Below, in pieces: positions 52,360 to 63,712 of a stretch of 64,000 nt of DNA (the first letter of the stretch is position 1; every line of letters starts with the position of its first letter). The DNA comes from Loripinus fragilis (lineage: Eukaryota > Mollusca > Bivalvia > Lucinida > Lucinidae). The stretch spans positions 51,143,672-51,207,671 of the forward strand of contig OZ026517.1 of assembly GCA_964019695.1 (NCBI GenBank), given 5' to 3'. The notes beneath the pieces are model-generated. The model did no database searches. It saw only the letters and a program-made list of their open reading frames with translations, and was not told where the DNA came from. The position numbers and the translations under genes are program-made.

Positions 52360-53920
52360 AGAAGTTTGTAACATACATTACATATATTCAATCAAACAAC
52401 AAAAATGATACTTTACACCAAAACAATGTTTAATATCCCATATAATTCATTTGATGATTTAACTTAACGCTTACAGATAGGGATGCACGCTTTATTTCAA
52501 AATGAAAAGGGTTCCTACCTTGCATAACGTTTTCTTCAGGGTTGTCATATCCAACAGTTCATAACTCTGTGATAGAAGAAAGCTGTATGCAGTTTTGAAA
52601 TGTTCAGTAAATTATCTTTCAGAGACATGGTATTTTTTTAATCTAAAATATTTATTAAAAAATTATAAAATGGAACTATTAAACAAAATATCAATGAATT
52701 TTTAGGTTCTAGGTGAAAATGTAAGGTAAATGACACCATAACGAGCCTTAAACATTGACAGACATAAGCATTTACAGGAAATTAACTGTTCTTACATTTT
52801 ACATCCCTGTTTAGCCAATTTGAATTGTTCAGGTACTATCTTTATAGCCTTTATTACATTTTTTGTTTTGTTTTTTAAATGAGAGTTAACGTAATTAACA
52901 CGTTGTATCGCCCCAATGGCCAGAGGGCTAACATATTTCTAAAAAGCTCATGAGATGATACACTTTAAGCAAAGTATGGTCAACAATATTCCCCTGGGTA
53001 GGGCAGCAAAACCACAAGTAGCTCATGGACTATTCCCCTACAGAAACACACGTTGATTGAACTGAAATTTGATGGGAGTCAATATTATTCAAAAATAGTA
53101 AGTGAGTATGATCAGGAAATACCACAATCACAAAGCACAGACAACCCCATGGCACCGCGAGGAAGAGCCACTCAACCATCATGAGACACCAGGAAGACAA
53201 ATTGATTAAAATAACCAGCTCTCTCTTCCCCATCAAGATGATTGCAATACTAGAACAGACATAAAGTAGCGTAAAACAAAATAGAACAATTACAGACTAC
53301 CACAATGGGAGTAACAGTAAACAAAAAGTCAACAACAACAGAGCCACCGCCTTAGAACGGACAGCAGCCTAAGCTACTGGGGGGCTTAAATGCAGTTTAC
53401 TGGTACCAAATCTTCGCCTTAGATTCTGCTGTAGTTGAAGTACAAGAAATGCTCAAATCGCATGGAAGCCTTCTTACTAATGCAATGTATCATCATGGAG
53501 AAACACTCTAATCAAATTAACACACAAATGTTGCTTGACATTGGGGTGTCAGATTTCCAACGAAGTTAACATGGATTGCCTTTTTTTACGAAACCCTCAA
53601 CATAAAAAAACCCTGATTATTATCGATAACATGTTGGAATTTCACCTTCCTAATACATATGCCATTGACCTAAACACATGTTGTGTGTCTCAATAAGACA
53701 GTTCTTTTGAGCACCCAATACGTATGTAAAAACTGATGGATCAGAAAATACAATCAAGATTTTACGCTCAATAATGTGTTTATCGCAAGCATTGACATGT
53801 ATTTGTTGATAAAAAGCAAAAAATGTAGACCCTAATCACGTGCCACATTTGTAGCCTTTGACCAAGGTCCACACTGTTGGCAACAACAAGAACATAAGTC
53901 CTTTGTAACCCCGGCCCCAG
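52360..53920 (+). repeat. Diverged segmental duplication, copy 2 (partner 43690-45290)
   Basis: Contains, in the same order as the partner, ACAATGTTTAATATCCC (near 52424), CATAACGTTTTCTTCAGGG, CAAAATATCAATGAATTTTT, CATGGATTGCC and GTGCCACATTTGTAGCCTTT. The family F repeat here (53098-53440) is inverted and in another place, so it arrived independently. Confidence 0.7.
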
Positions 53921-53959
53921 ACTTGGAAGAGAGCAACCATGACCAACTGAATTTCGCCA

Positions 53960-54215
53960 AAGTAAGTAAGGGTGCAAAGATCAGGAATCGATACAATCAA
54001 GTACCACACCTGACCCAGGATACCAATGGGAAAGTGACAAACTCACAGTTAGACACCACAAACGAGAGCCAAGATGTCAGCCCTTTCCCAGCAGGTGACC
54101 ACAAAGCACATATAAACAGACACGCACAAAGACATAGCAAACACAAGACAGAACAAAAACATAAAAAATCCACAAAAGAAGTACCGCCTTGGAACTATCT
54201 GATAAATTTAAAATA
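53960..54215 (-). repeat. Interspersed repeat family G
   Basis: Shares GCAAAGATCAGGAATCGATA, AGTACCACACCTGACCCAGG, TCAGCCCTTTCCCAGCAGGT and GTACCGCCTTGGAACT with copies at 59573-59815 (inverted), 59850-60085 and 62455-62590. An open frame of 97 codons covers it but is repeat-derived. Strand is arbitrary. Confidence 0.7.
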
Positions 54216-55694
54216 GAAGCTGGCCATTTTAGAAAGAAAACACTCAGCCAGCTAGCGTGGGCTTAGCAAATCTACATACAATGTAGACCAGGCAAATGAT
54301 GCCAGTGCTAAGCCGCCACTAGCCTTAACGCTAGACTTATGCCCTTATTCGCATTTGCAAGGTCTCTCTATTAACCTCTTTATTAGGATATAGAAACTCA
54401 TTTACTAGTCAACACAATACAATACCAGAAGCAGTCATGATGGTTAGTTCCAGGGGCATCCTGAAGTGAAGATACAACAAAACAATATAAACTACATTTA
54501 AACTTTATAAACAAGTGATTTCTTTAAATGAATATACATGTATATGTGACGTTTTACATAACTGGTATTATTTTATTTTACCATCACACTCTTTTAATTC
54601 AAACATGCAACTATGTACCAATTACCAATACTCCCAACAATGATTAACAGATTAAATAAGTTCCTGAGAAAAAACAAATACACAACAATTAATTTGAGAT
54701 TAAAAATCATTTCATTCAAATAACCATACAAAATGTAAATATATTTTGTTACATTGGGAATCACAGAGTTTATAAATTTCAGATAGAAGGTTGGCCTTAT
54801 TACAAACCCAACAAGAGGCTAAAATAAATTGAGATGGGCGAACAGTTGCCTTTACAAATAATTTTCAAAAACAGGATAAGGATATTTTTTTAATGTTCTC
54901 TTCATCTGTAAATAAGTGAGGCAATACAAAGGTTAAGATTTTTAGAAAATCAATTTGACATAGTCATTTTTCACCTTAATGATCCTTAATGACAGGATGT
55001 TATTTGCATATGTTTAAACCCTTAGGCTAGTTCACTACAAACAAGTGCAATTTGAGCTAACTTGACATGCGGAAAATTCCATAGATTTTTTCAGACAAGG
55101 CCAGTGCACCCAATCTATAGCATGACTAGGAAATGCAATTACCAGTCTACCTATGCCACCAAGAGAGAAAATGCGAACACAGATAAATTTACAAGTCAGA
55201 AAAATGAGTCTATTTCTAAGATTTAACAGTACTTCATGTTTACATTGAATATTATCGAAAATAAGTTGAGAATGAAAGTGTTTGAAAATATGTAATTTTA
55301 AAGTATGTGTATTATGTTTGCAAACACAATATATATATGGTAGTTAGGAATGTGTACTACATGAAGATGTACATTTGTATGTGTACAAACAGTTCACCCA
55401 CACAAGAGTTTCAGTTCGAGTACATGTATTTACCTTTCTATGTGGAATGTTAATTATAATTACAAGCAATACAAGAACCATTGATCCAAATAAACAACAT
55501 TTTTGAGCCTAAAATTGTAAATATATTCTTATACATAAGTTTTAACGTTTGTTTTGTGTGCCCAAAAGCTTTGGAGTACCTACAACAATTGTTTTGGTTG
55601 AGAATTTTATACGAAAATTAAATTTTAATTAGCACTCTTATCTTGAGGCCTGAAGGACATTAGACAATGCTTGTAAATAATACATGAAAGTTGA
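54216..55694. other. AT-rich intergenic stretch
   Basis: No gene is supported. A family E foldback remnant is at 55510-55640; otherwise nothing was recognised. Confidence 0.5.
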
Positions 55695-55830
55695 TTGTTG
55701 GTTTTGTTTTGTTTGATGTAGTCAACAATTTTTCAGTCAGTTTTTCTGGGTTGAACCAGTACAAAGCAATGCTCAATCATACAACAGCACCAGAGAAAGA
55801 ATTCGAACCTAAAACCTCTTGGTAATGAGC
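55695..55830 (-). mobile_element. Degenerate SINE remnant
   Basis: Keeps TCAACAATTTTTCAGTCAG, CTGGGTTGAACCAGTACAAA and a weak B box (GAATTCGAACC), but the head has decayed. Confidence 0.55.
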
Positions 55831-56185
55831 CTGGCACAAAATATAGGTTGTTTATGTGAAGCATGTTTTTTAAATAAAAAAACAGTTTGATATGACCAGG
55901 AAATATCACATGCACAGAGAACAGACCAATCCACGGCACCAGAAGTGTGTGCTTTTGAAGTGCTGTGTGTTGGACAGTGTATATAGATTTATCAGTTACC
56001 ATTCATATTAACTGCAGCATTGCACGTTGCCTGATAAACGTTGTCTATCTCACGGCATGTGCCTTCATCAGGTCAAGATGACGTTGGCATTTTGAATGAC
56101 GTCGCCAATGGCGCAGAATCGACACAAAAAATCGATCATTACGCCATATCCGCTAGTTTGAAGAGTGAATCAACTTGGTAAGCTG

Positions 56186-56341
56186 ATAAATAGAATACCA
56201 GGTTCGCAACTTTTACCAGGCTCGGCTTCGAGAACGCATGTCGAATCGCTTGGCAAGCCTCGCGATTTCAACAAGCATTCTTGAAGCCTTGCCTGGTAAA
56301 CTTGATATCAAAAGACACTCACCTAGTATTCTCTATTTATG
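56186..56341. mobile_element. ~155-bp inverted-repeat element
   Basis: ATAAATAGAATACCAGGT at the left mirrors ACCTAGTATTCTCTATTTAT at the right. The interior is also partly mirrored (TTTTACCAGGCTCGGCTTC / GAAGCCTTGCCTGGTAAAC). Confidence 0.65.
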
Positions 56342-56550
56342 CATTAATTTTTTAAACCTGTGCAACACATAGCTTTTCAAATTAATTAATCTAAATGTAC
56401 ATGATAACAGAATGACCTAAGTAGGCTTAGTCATCCAATATTGGAACCAAACCACAAGTGAGTATGACCAGGAAACGCCTTAATCACATATCATAGCCCA
56501 ACCTATGACTGGTTTAACAAAACACAGGAGGTTGAAAATCTATCCTTATA

Positions 56551-57465
56551 CGAGGGTCATCCAATAAAGAATGAGACTTTTGCTATAGCACAGTGAATTA
56601 ACATGCTAGACTTAAGAAATCGCATTCAAAGCTAGCACGTCATTTAGCTGTTTACATGTTCCATACTCGACATGTTACATAGCTCCAATTTTTGTTGCTT
56701 GGCAGCATTAGAAGACTAGTTGAACATACGTGGACAGCTCACTATAGGTGATCACCATGGCAACAGATTGAGATGTATAGTTTATTTTTCTACTAATACT
56801 TGTACATGCTCATGCAATCTGTCTATAGCCAACAGGGAAAAGTAATATTCCAGAGTCTTTAGCTGTTACCATAGAAACAAAGTTTAAACAATCAAGTTTC
56901 CAAGAAATATCTGGTATTTTTCGCTGGCCTCCTGACTTTAAAAGTTAATATCAAATAGTCAAAGGCAATTTAAGTGAACAGAGTTTTGTTCATGTAACAT
57001 AATAACAATCAGCTGCACATGACCATACTTTTTGTAGGATATACATCGCTAACATAGTTACCATAGCAACGCAAAGTAGTGAGTTTATAAAAAATCAAAG
57101 TAATTCGTTGCTAGGCAACCAAACTAGAGGATATGCATATTTGGTTCTTCTTTTATAGCATTTTATGTAACGCTAAGATTGTTCAGCTGAAGAATTGATA
57201 TTAAGAGGTTAAATTCTATCTGTAATCGAAAATAAAAGACTTTGTATAACCATGGGTATGCAAAAATTAATATAAACGTGGCCATGCGTCTTCAGGTCCT
57301 TCCACAAAACATCCCCTTACTATGGCAAATGATCAATCACAAACATATTGTTTCAATTCCTGAATCGCTAAGATGTCATACTATTATTATGGTGAATTAT
57401 AACTAAATGCACTCACAGATTTTCAGACTATGAAGAAAGTCATATTCTTTATTGGATGACCCTCG
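56551..57465. mobile_element. 915-bp mariner-like non-autonomous element
   Basis: Ends CGAGGGTCATCCAATAAAGA (56551-56570) and its exact reverse complement (57446-57465), with further similarity (ATGAGACTTT / ATATGACTTT). TA flanks both sides (56549-56550, 57466-57467). The CGAGGGTCATCCAATAA-type terminus is like those of mariner elements. No transposase frame survives. Confidence 0.85.
56694..57119. promoter_or_regulatory. Cluster of X-box (RFX-like) motifs inside a transposon
   Basis: Matches to GTTRCC-N(1-2)-RGYAAC: GTTACCATAGCAAC (57057-57070) is perfect; GTTGCTAGGCAAC (57107-57119) is near-perfect with a short spacer; GTTACCATAGAAAC (56865-56878) has one mismatch; ATCACCATGGCAAC (56751-56764) and GTTGCTTGGCAGC (56694-56706) are weaker. 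The motifs are visible; RFX binding is inference. Confidence 0.45.
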
Positions 57466-57472
57466 TATCGCT

Positions 57473-57560
57473 TCTAAACCCTAAAACCGAAAATCTCATA
57501 ATGTCATTACATAGTAATACAACGTAATGACATTGTGAGCTTTTGGTTTTGAGGCTATAG
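57473..57560. repeat. Inverted repeat beside the mariner-like element
   Basis: CTAAAACCGAAAATCTCATA..ATGTCATTAC mirrors GTAATGACAT..TGTGAGCTTTTGGTTTTGAG around ATAGTAATACAAC. It is a ~35-bp-arm foldback immediately outside the element's TA. Confidence 0.7.
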
Positions 57561-58457
57561 AGATGATTTAAGGATTGAACTTCAAGCTCCTGTGAACAAA
57601 ACAACATATTCTTAAAATTCTCAGACCCTTATTGAAGATAAATTCCATATTTTTTTAAAAAAAGTATTTAAAGCCTTTCCCAAAGCAAACTTCTGGTATA
57701 TTAATTTGATATAAAAATCTAAACTAGAATATCCCTCCTTGATTTACAGACGTGCAAAAAATAGGAAATTCATTGTTATCTGCATGCATACCATAAAACA
57801 TGTGCATATGACAAGGAGCTGCCACAAACACAGTTCACAGACTATCTATTGCATGCTAGTAGAAAATCATCTATGGTAAAACAATGTCCCTTTCATTTGA
57901 AATCGTGGAGACAGTGTAAACTAGAATTAGATGCTGTGGTATTTGGTGAAGGTCTCCATGGTTTGCGCTAAACTATGGTGCTGTTCATTTAATTTGTCCA
58001 GCCTTAAAATTCTCTATTGGTTTCAGGTATTAATAGGTAAATTTTGCTGACCCATAAAATAATGCATTTTACAACATGAAGTACAAGAAATTAATAGTTA
58101 AATTCTGAAGGAGATTAATGATCAAGTGATGTGGATTTTAAAAGAAAGAAAGAGGGCAAAGATCAGGAATCAATACATTCAAGCACCACACCCTTTTTAG
58201 ATTAATGAATTCTTCCATCTGGTTCTACATAATGAGTTTACGATTGTGCTTTTTATCAAGGAAATAAAGGTTAGAATTTCAAAGAAATAATGTGTTCTTC
58301 AGTCCCTGAGGCTGTGTGAGGATAGTTTATATCCTAGCAAATAGTGCAGACCCTCGTGAAATGCCTCACTTATTGCATTTCATATAGGCCAAAACTGTTT
58401 GCCAAAGGACTTCTTTAGGGGCTGTCTGAATACAAGGGTTAAGCTATGGAAACCAGA
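57561..58457. other. 3' flank of the exonuclease gene
   Basis: Probably contains the 3' untranslated region. A family C-like hairpin (CTAGCAAATAGTGCAGACCC..GCCAAAACTGTTTGC) lies at about 58330-58405. No strong polyadenylation signal was found. Confidence 0.4.
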
Positions 58458-59284
58458 TTATCTCTGAATTTTCATGATTTCTTTGTAAAGTTTGAGAGAA
58501 ACAACAGCATCAGCAGCAGCATACTGTTTCTGTGCTTCTGGCAGAGGAAACTGGCTCCAGTCACATGTTCTTACACCTGGATCTTTACTTAATCTCATTC
58601 TTAACACATTCTTTGTCAGCCCTTCCAAGCTCCAACTTTCTGCGGTTTTCAATTTCTTATTGGCTAAAGTTTTTAATTCAACAACACCAGACTGAACAAC
58701 ATTCTTCACTCTAATATCATAGTCAGCTTCCAATTTCCATAAGTCATATTCAACATTCAGTCCAATCTTCTTTATGGAGGTATTTTCAATCATTTTCTTA
58801 AGCATAACTGGAAATTTTGCCATGCATGATACATGGAACAGGAAGCATTTATCCTCGGCTAAACATATCTGAATCAAAGCTGTCTTTGCTTGCTTGCCTT
58901 TCTGGTAAGTTACAGGCCATTCTGTATCAAACCCCATAGATATGTCAGTATCACGATCTATAGATGATATGATATCATCACACAAGAGGTTACAGTCATC
59001 ACTATTATGGGAGTATACAATAGTGCCAGTAAACTTGAATTCTGGGTAAGATAGTGCAACTATTTGCTCAGCAGTCAAAATTTCACTGTCTTTCTCTTTA
59101 TCAGATGCAAGTTTATCAACACTGTTCTTAGCTAAAGCTTGGTCTGTTTTCTCAGGTTTACCAGAGTCTCCACTGCACACATTTCGTTGATGGACACCTG
59201 TATTGTTCAGTGTATTCACTGTTTCAACATTATCATAAATAGTTCCATCTTTAATGGACCCATGTCTATCACTGCCTGAAGATA
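58458..59284 (-). CDS. WRN-type exonuclease coding exon 2 (catalytic domain and stop)
   Basis: This exon runs from acceptor TTTCCAG (59285-59286 is the AG) to TAA at 58460-58458 and contains the whole DEDDy domain. The reading frame is open to the acceptor, so the GTG at 59219 is not a start. No strong AATAAA was seen in the 450 bp downstream. Confidence 0.92.
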
Positions 59285-60795
59285 CTGGAAAATAAATAAA
59301 ATAATTTGGCTAAGTACAGAAATGTTAACAGGACTTAATAACACCTCATCATTTGTTTCTCTGAAGCCTATAATGTTTAGGGAGGCTATACATCATATTA
59401 TTTACAGCAGATAACATTTTATTCGATTTGTATTTACTAGATGATACATCAATACGTTAGGTATCTTTCATGTGAACCAAACATCTATTTGTCTTGATCC
59501 ACTTCAGAAATAAGGGTGAGGTTGGTACCATAAAACTAGCTTAAGCACTCCAAAAAAATTGGTTTACTGGATGTTCCAAGGCGGTGCTTCTCATGTGGAT
59601 CTTTTTTGTTATTTATATTTCGTGTCTGTCATGCTGTCTTGTCTGTTCAGTGCAGTATTGTGGTCACCTGCTGGGAAAGGGCTAACCTCTTGGCTCTCTT
59701 GTATGTGATGTTTTCTTGTGTTTTTGTCACTTTCCCATGTGGTGTCCTGTGTCAGGCGTGGTACTTGATTGTATTGATTCTTGGTCTTTGCATTCTTTCT
59801 TACTTTCATGTGATTTGCCTGCCAGCAGATAATTTGTATGGCATATCAAAGTAAGAAAGACGGCAAAGATCAGGAAATGATATAATCAAGTACCATACTT
59901 GAGCCAGGATACCACATGGGAAAGTAACAAAAATACAATAAACATCACCAACAAGAGCCAAGAGGTCAGCCCTTTCCCAGCAGGTGACCACAAGGCAGCA
60001 ATGAACAGATGCGAAAGCATGAGAAACACAAGACACAAAAAACACAAAAGATCCACAAAAGAAGTACCGCCTTGGAACTGTCAGTTAAAATATTTTATTG
60101 GAGGGCTTAAACCAGTTCACGGCGCCAACCTCGCCCTTAATTCTGATGTGGACCAAGACATATTTGGGAAAGTGACAAAACACAAGCCTTATTTTCACCA
60201 CATTCAACATTTTAGTTGATTGTTTCTCGATCATACATTGTATGTATAAATCTTATCACATATTTGCCCGCTCCATAAAATATTTCTATGGGAGTTTGAT
60301 CAAAATCCACCCACAGGAGGTGCAGACAAGCTCACACTCAGACGCTGACAGCACTCACACCAAAAGCATTATGCCCCCATTTCGGCGGTAGGGGCACACA
60401 TCCCTCATTCGGTTGGGTGGGGGAGCACAAATATCAGCAGACAGCAATAAACACGATCTTGACAATTTATAAAACTGACATGTGTCCTATGGTGTGTTCA
60501 AAAACATCCCTGTAGGGACAAAGAAAGTTTAACATCAGTTTTTCTTCTTCTAAAACTTACAGTAGAAATATTCAAATTCACACACACCCATATGTTAAGG
60601 TATTCTATCAATTCTTGAGGAATTGTATTAGTTGGCTGTTTTATTTGCATGATGTCCCCATCCTCATCTTGTGTGAGGGGAGGGTCTGGGAAATGTGTAT
60701 ACACTAATATGAGCATTACCAGTTTCCTTTTTCTGTTTCCCAACAGTAACCCCTGTCAACCATGGAGGCAGAGCTCTTTTTCTCTTTGAAGTCAT
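58458..60795 (-). CDS. Stand-alone WRN-type 3'-5' exonuclease, two coding exons
   Basis: Coding exons are 60720-60795 and 58458-59284, joined G|TA across a GT-AG intron; together 903 nt, 300 residues plus TAA. The exonuclease domain (about residues 105-300) carries DEDDy residues: MGFDTEWP (D145, E147), GLNVEYDLWKL (D206) and YAAAD (Y280, D284). Flanking blocks ALIQICL, LFHVS, LANKKLK and WSLEGL are WRN-like. The expected activity is divalent-metal-dependent 3'-5' DNA digestion in repair or replication, in the nucleus. A stop follows directly, so no RecQ helicase is attached, as in the insect WRNexo and plant WEX genes. Residues 4-13 (KRKRALPPWL) resemble an APLF-type Ku-binding motif; residues 14-100 look disordered. 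The first exon sits after a TTTTAG that may be a leader-intron acceptor. Family assignment is firm; orthology and Ku binding are inferred. Confidence 0.9.
59573..60085. repeat. Head-to-head pair of family G repeats in the exonuclease intron
   Basis: Copy 59573-59815 (GTTCCAAGGCGGTGCTTCTC..TTGCATTCTTTCTTACTTTC) and copy 59850-60085 (AGTAAGAAAGACGGCAAAGA..AAGTACCGCCTTGGAAC) face each other with a ~34-bp spacer. They form an imperfect inverted repeat of ~240-bp arms inside the single coding intron. Confidence 0.75.
60720..60795 (-). CDS. WRN-type exonuclease coding exon 1
   Basis: Begins at ATG 60795-60793 and encodes MTSKRKRALPPWLTGV and nine further residues. The donor is GTAATG at 60719, leaving phase 1 to meet the TA at the start of exon 2. 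The A-run before ATG and the basic PxW motif support it as a real N-terminus. An acceptor-like TTTTAG lies 16-21 nt upstream. Confidence 0.78.
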
Positions 60796-62454
60796 TTTTT
60801 GAATTGATCTAAAATGCAAGTAAAAAGATACATACTATTTATATTACAATGCGTATATGTGCTAGTACACGAGATTTTGGTATTCGTCGCAATGTGATGA
60901 ACCTGTGCATCCCCCACTCTTGCAACAGCCTTCACTACTCACAAATACAAAGTTGGCACCAAGATGAAGTCTCTGATCAATTATTAGACATGTTCCCCCT
61001 CTAGATAGCTGCACATGCATGTTTAAGAGGATCACACTCTTCCTAAAAATATGTACATTAACTAAAAGGTTTCATCAGTGTGCATTCTAGTGCAAATTTG
61101 ATCAAAATCGGACGTAAAATAAGAAAGTTATAAAATCTGATTTCTAATTAGCCAATAGAGGTAGCCATTTAAAATATTTAATTAGTTAGCCAATGGAGGT
61201 GCCCATTTACAATATTTAATCAACGTCCTGTTCATTTTGAAACTGAAAGTCCGAAAAAATTAACAATTTCATTGCAAACTACACACATTTTTTTCCAAGA
61301 TTAATAATTTATAAAGATAAATCAATTAAAATGTAAACGAAGTTAAAATGAAAACCAGGTAATTAGTTATTCTATTTTTGCATATTTAATTAGGGCTGTG
61401 TGACGTAGAACACAACCTGAAACGACTGCCTATTTATGTCATGTTAGTGTTCTGTGACTTCCTCAGGGTGACATGGATTGGTCTGCAGTATGTGATTTTG
61501 GCATTTCCTGGTCATACTCACATTTTCATGGCTCCCAATTTTCGACTATATAAACATCTGTTACTTCTTTATTTTTCGTTTGGCGGCAGATTGCACGGTT
61601 TAATATAAATGCTTGTATTTCATGCTCACATGATTTAATGTTGCTATCCCCTTTAAAGAGTGACTAAAAGTTAAGCATGTGCGATAAGTACCAAAGTCTC
61701 ATGTACACGCCCATATTTTTTTATTCTGCCTTTTGCATGTGGTGCCAGGGAGCAGAATCGTTGGAAAGCCCTCTTTTCATGATCAGTTTAAAAAGATCAT
61801 CAAGCATTATAAAAGAATGGTATACATGTTTATTAAGCGGCAGTCTGCATGTCTGGTTATAAACCCAATCACGGTTTATAGCAATGGTTTCCTCTTTAAT
61901 TAAATGAGACTCAATGATGACACTGACAAATCTTTAATCGGTGAGTAGGTGCCTGATGTTTGTCTGAGGCTGGACCCACCGTGGCTCAACAGTTTTTTTC
62001 TTTAGTTCTGAGAGTCTGTGTGTTGAGAGCCCTTTTCTTTGCTTCATAACAGTTTGTTCATTGATGTCTGTAATATGTGATTGTGGCATTTTCTGGTCAC
62101 TTACTTACTTTTCCATAAACTCGGAAACTCTGTCACTATACCACAATCAGTCCACAGACCAACCCACAACCTCAAAGTTAAGTGAGTAACTGAGTATGGC
62201 TAGGAAATGCCACAATCACAGACACAGATCTCAGACCAACCCATGGCAACACATGGAAGAGGCACAGAACAATAACAGCCACGCGACACAAGAACGCAAA
62301 TAAAGTAAAGCAACTAGCTCTCTCTTCCTCAGAGAGATAATTGCCAAACTAAACCAGAGGGCCTGAAGCGCTCACCTGAAACTGAGTCACAAGAATGTAG
62401 ATGACCTTTATATAAGGTTTACAATGACAAGATCAGCCTAGGAGCATTATTTGA
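60796..62454. other. Region upstream of the exonuclease gene
   Basis: The promoter and a possible leader exon should lie here. Family F fragments are at 61440-61525, 62040-62110 and inverted at 62165-62345. GCCAATRGAGGTRCCCATTT is repeated at 61150 and 61189. No gene was recognised. Confidence 0.4.
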
Positions 62455-62635
62455 ACAAAGTAAGCAAGGGCGCAAAGATCAGGAATCGATACAATCAAGT
62501 ACCACACCTAACCCAGGATACCAATGGGAAAGTGACAAACTCACAGTAGACACCACAAACGAGAGCCAAGAGGTCAGCCCTTTCCAAGCATATATCCCTA
62601 ATGTTACATAACAAGACCAAAGGTGGTTTATTTAT

Positions 62636-62834
62636 TTTGTTTGTTTGATTTGATTCTTTACGTCCCATCAACAATCTTTCAGTTATAAAGGGACGGGTCT
62701 TCCTGGGTTGAACCAGTACTAAGCTAGGATTAATGTTCTTGCTCAAGGACACAACACAGGGACGGCAGTGAGACTCGAACCCACGGCCCCTCAGTCTTGA
62801 TTCAAGTACTCTACCACTGAGCCACTGCGCTCCC
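62636..62834 (-). mobile_element. tRNA-derived SINE, main family
   Basis: A full-length copy with head at the right. Imperfect GGTTNATTTATT repeats flank it. It lies upstream of the exonuclease gene. Confidence 0.87.
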
Positions 62835-63554
62835 GGTTGATTTATTTATGTTCTGGAGATAAAGATTGTTGAATAGTTTTGCTAATATGGCATGGAAGAC
62901 ATCAATTTTTGGTCTTGTGACATGGACAACAAAGTCATATTAAGGTTGCCTCATCCAAAGTATGCATCATATGAAATTCAACTTCAATTGGCCATCTGAT
63001 TTCTGAGGAAAAATCTAATTAGAGTTAACTTGGCTGAAAGGCCAATGTTTTACTGGAGGTTCAAAGCAGGTGCACACATGAGACATTCACTGTTAATTTT
63101 GTTCCGACTATAAAACCCTGGCTGAGTCATCTAAGAGGCCCCCATAGATGGGGGGGGGGGGGGTCTGTGCTCCCTTGATCCCTAAAAAAATAATTGCTGT
63201 GATCTCCCCAAATCCCCGAAATGTTTTTCCTTTTTTTGTTTTTTGGCAGTGCTCCCTAAAACTCCTTAAGTATGTGCTTGCTCCCCAGCTCCCCTAAAAT
63301 AATTGCCAGTGCTCTCCAACTCCATGAAAATAAATAAACGGGCCTTCCCCCCCCCCCCCCAGCTCCCCAAAACCCCTGGGGGCTCATTTAAGTTAACGCC
63401 CTGAACTCCTCTGTGGTCTCAGCTGTGGCCACAGTCGAAGAGAGACTATTCCAATGGGAAATATACCTGGAGGAAAAGAATACCTCAGGGCATGCAATAC
63501 TTGGGGCTATGTGATGATCTGGTGTTTCGAGGGAGTCAGGTACTACAATGTTTA
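62835..63554. other. Repeat with poly-G and poly-C runs
   Basis: Contains a G-run near 63150-63163 and a C-run near 63347-63360, with CTCCCCTAAAATAATTGCCA GTGCTC-type units between them. Positions 63400-63535 (CTCCTCTGTGGTCT..) resemble 41145-41275, another dispersed repeat. No gene was seen. Confidence 0.5.
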
Positions 63555-63712
63555 ATGTTTGTTTGATTTTATTCTTTGCGTCCCATCAACAATCTTTCAG
63601 TAATGTAGGGACAGGTCTTCCTGGGTTGAACCAGTACTAAGCTAGGATTAATTTGTCTTGCTCAAGGACATAACACAGTGACGCCGGTGAAGCTCGAACC
63701 CGGGGCCCCATC
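63555..63712 (-). mobile_element. tRNA-derived SINE, main family, head truncated
   Basis: Retains tail, central domain and B box (GGGTTCGAGC in sense) but stops before the A box. TCAGGTAC..CAATG is repeated on both sides, so the truncation likely happened at insertion. Confidence 0.8.

Noticed and set aside
53923..54216. Plus-strand open frame of 97 codons
   Set aside because: It covers a family G repeat that recurs at 59.6, 59.9 and 62.5 kb with different frames, and shows no domain.
59219..59219. GTG at 59219 as the exonuclease start
   Set aside because: The frame stays open upstream to a good acceptor at 59285-59286 and joins in phase to an exon beginning with ATG.
63150..63360. Poly-G and poly-C runs as a functional G-quadruplex or telomere-like site
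   Set aside because: They are plain homopolymers within a dispersed repeat and could include sequencing slippage; nothing else supports a function.
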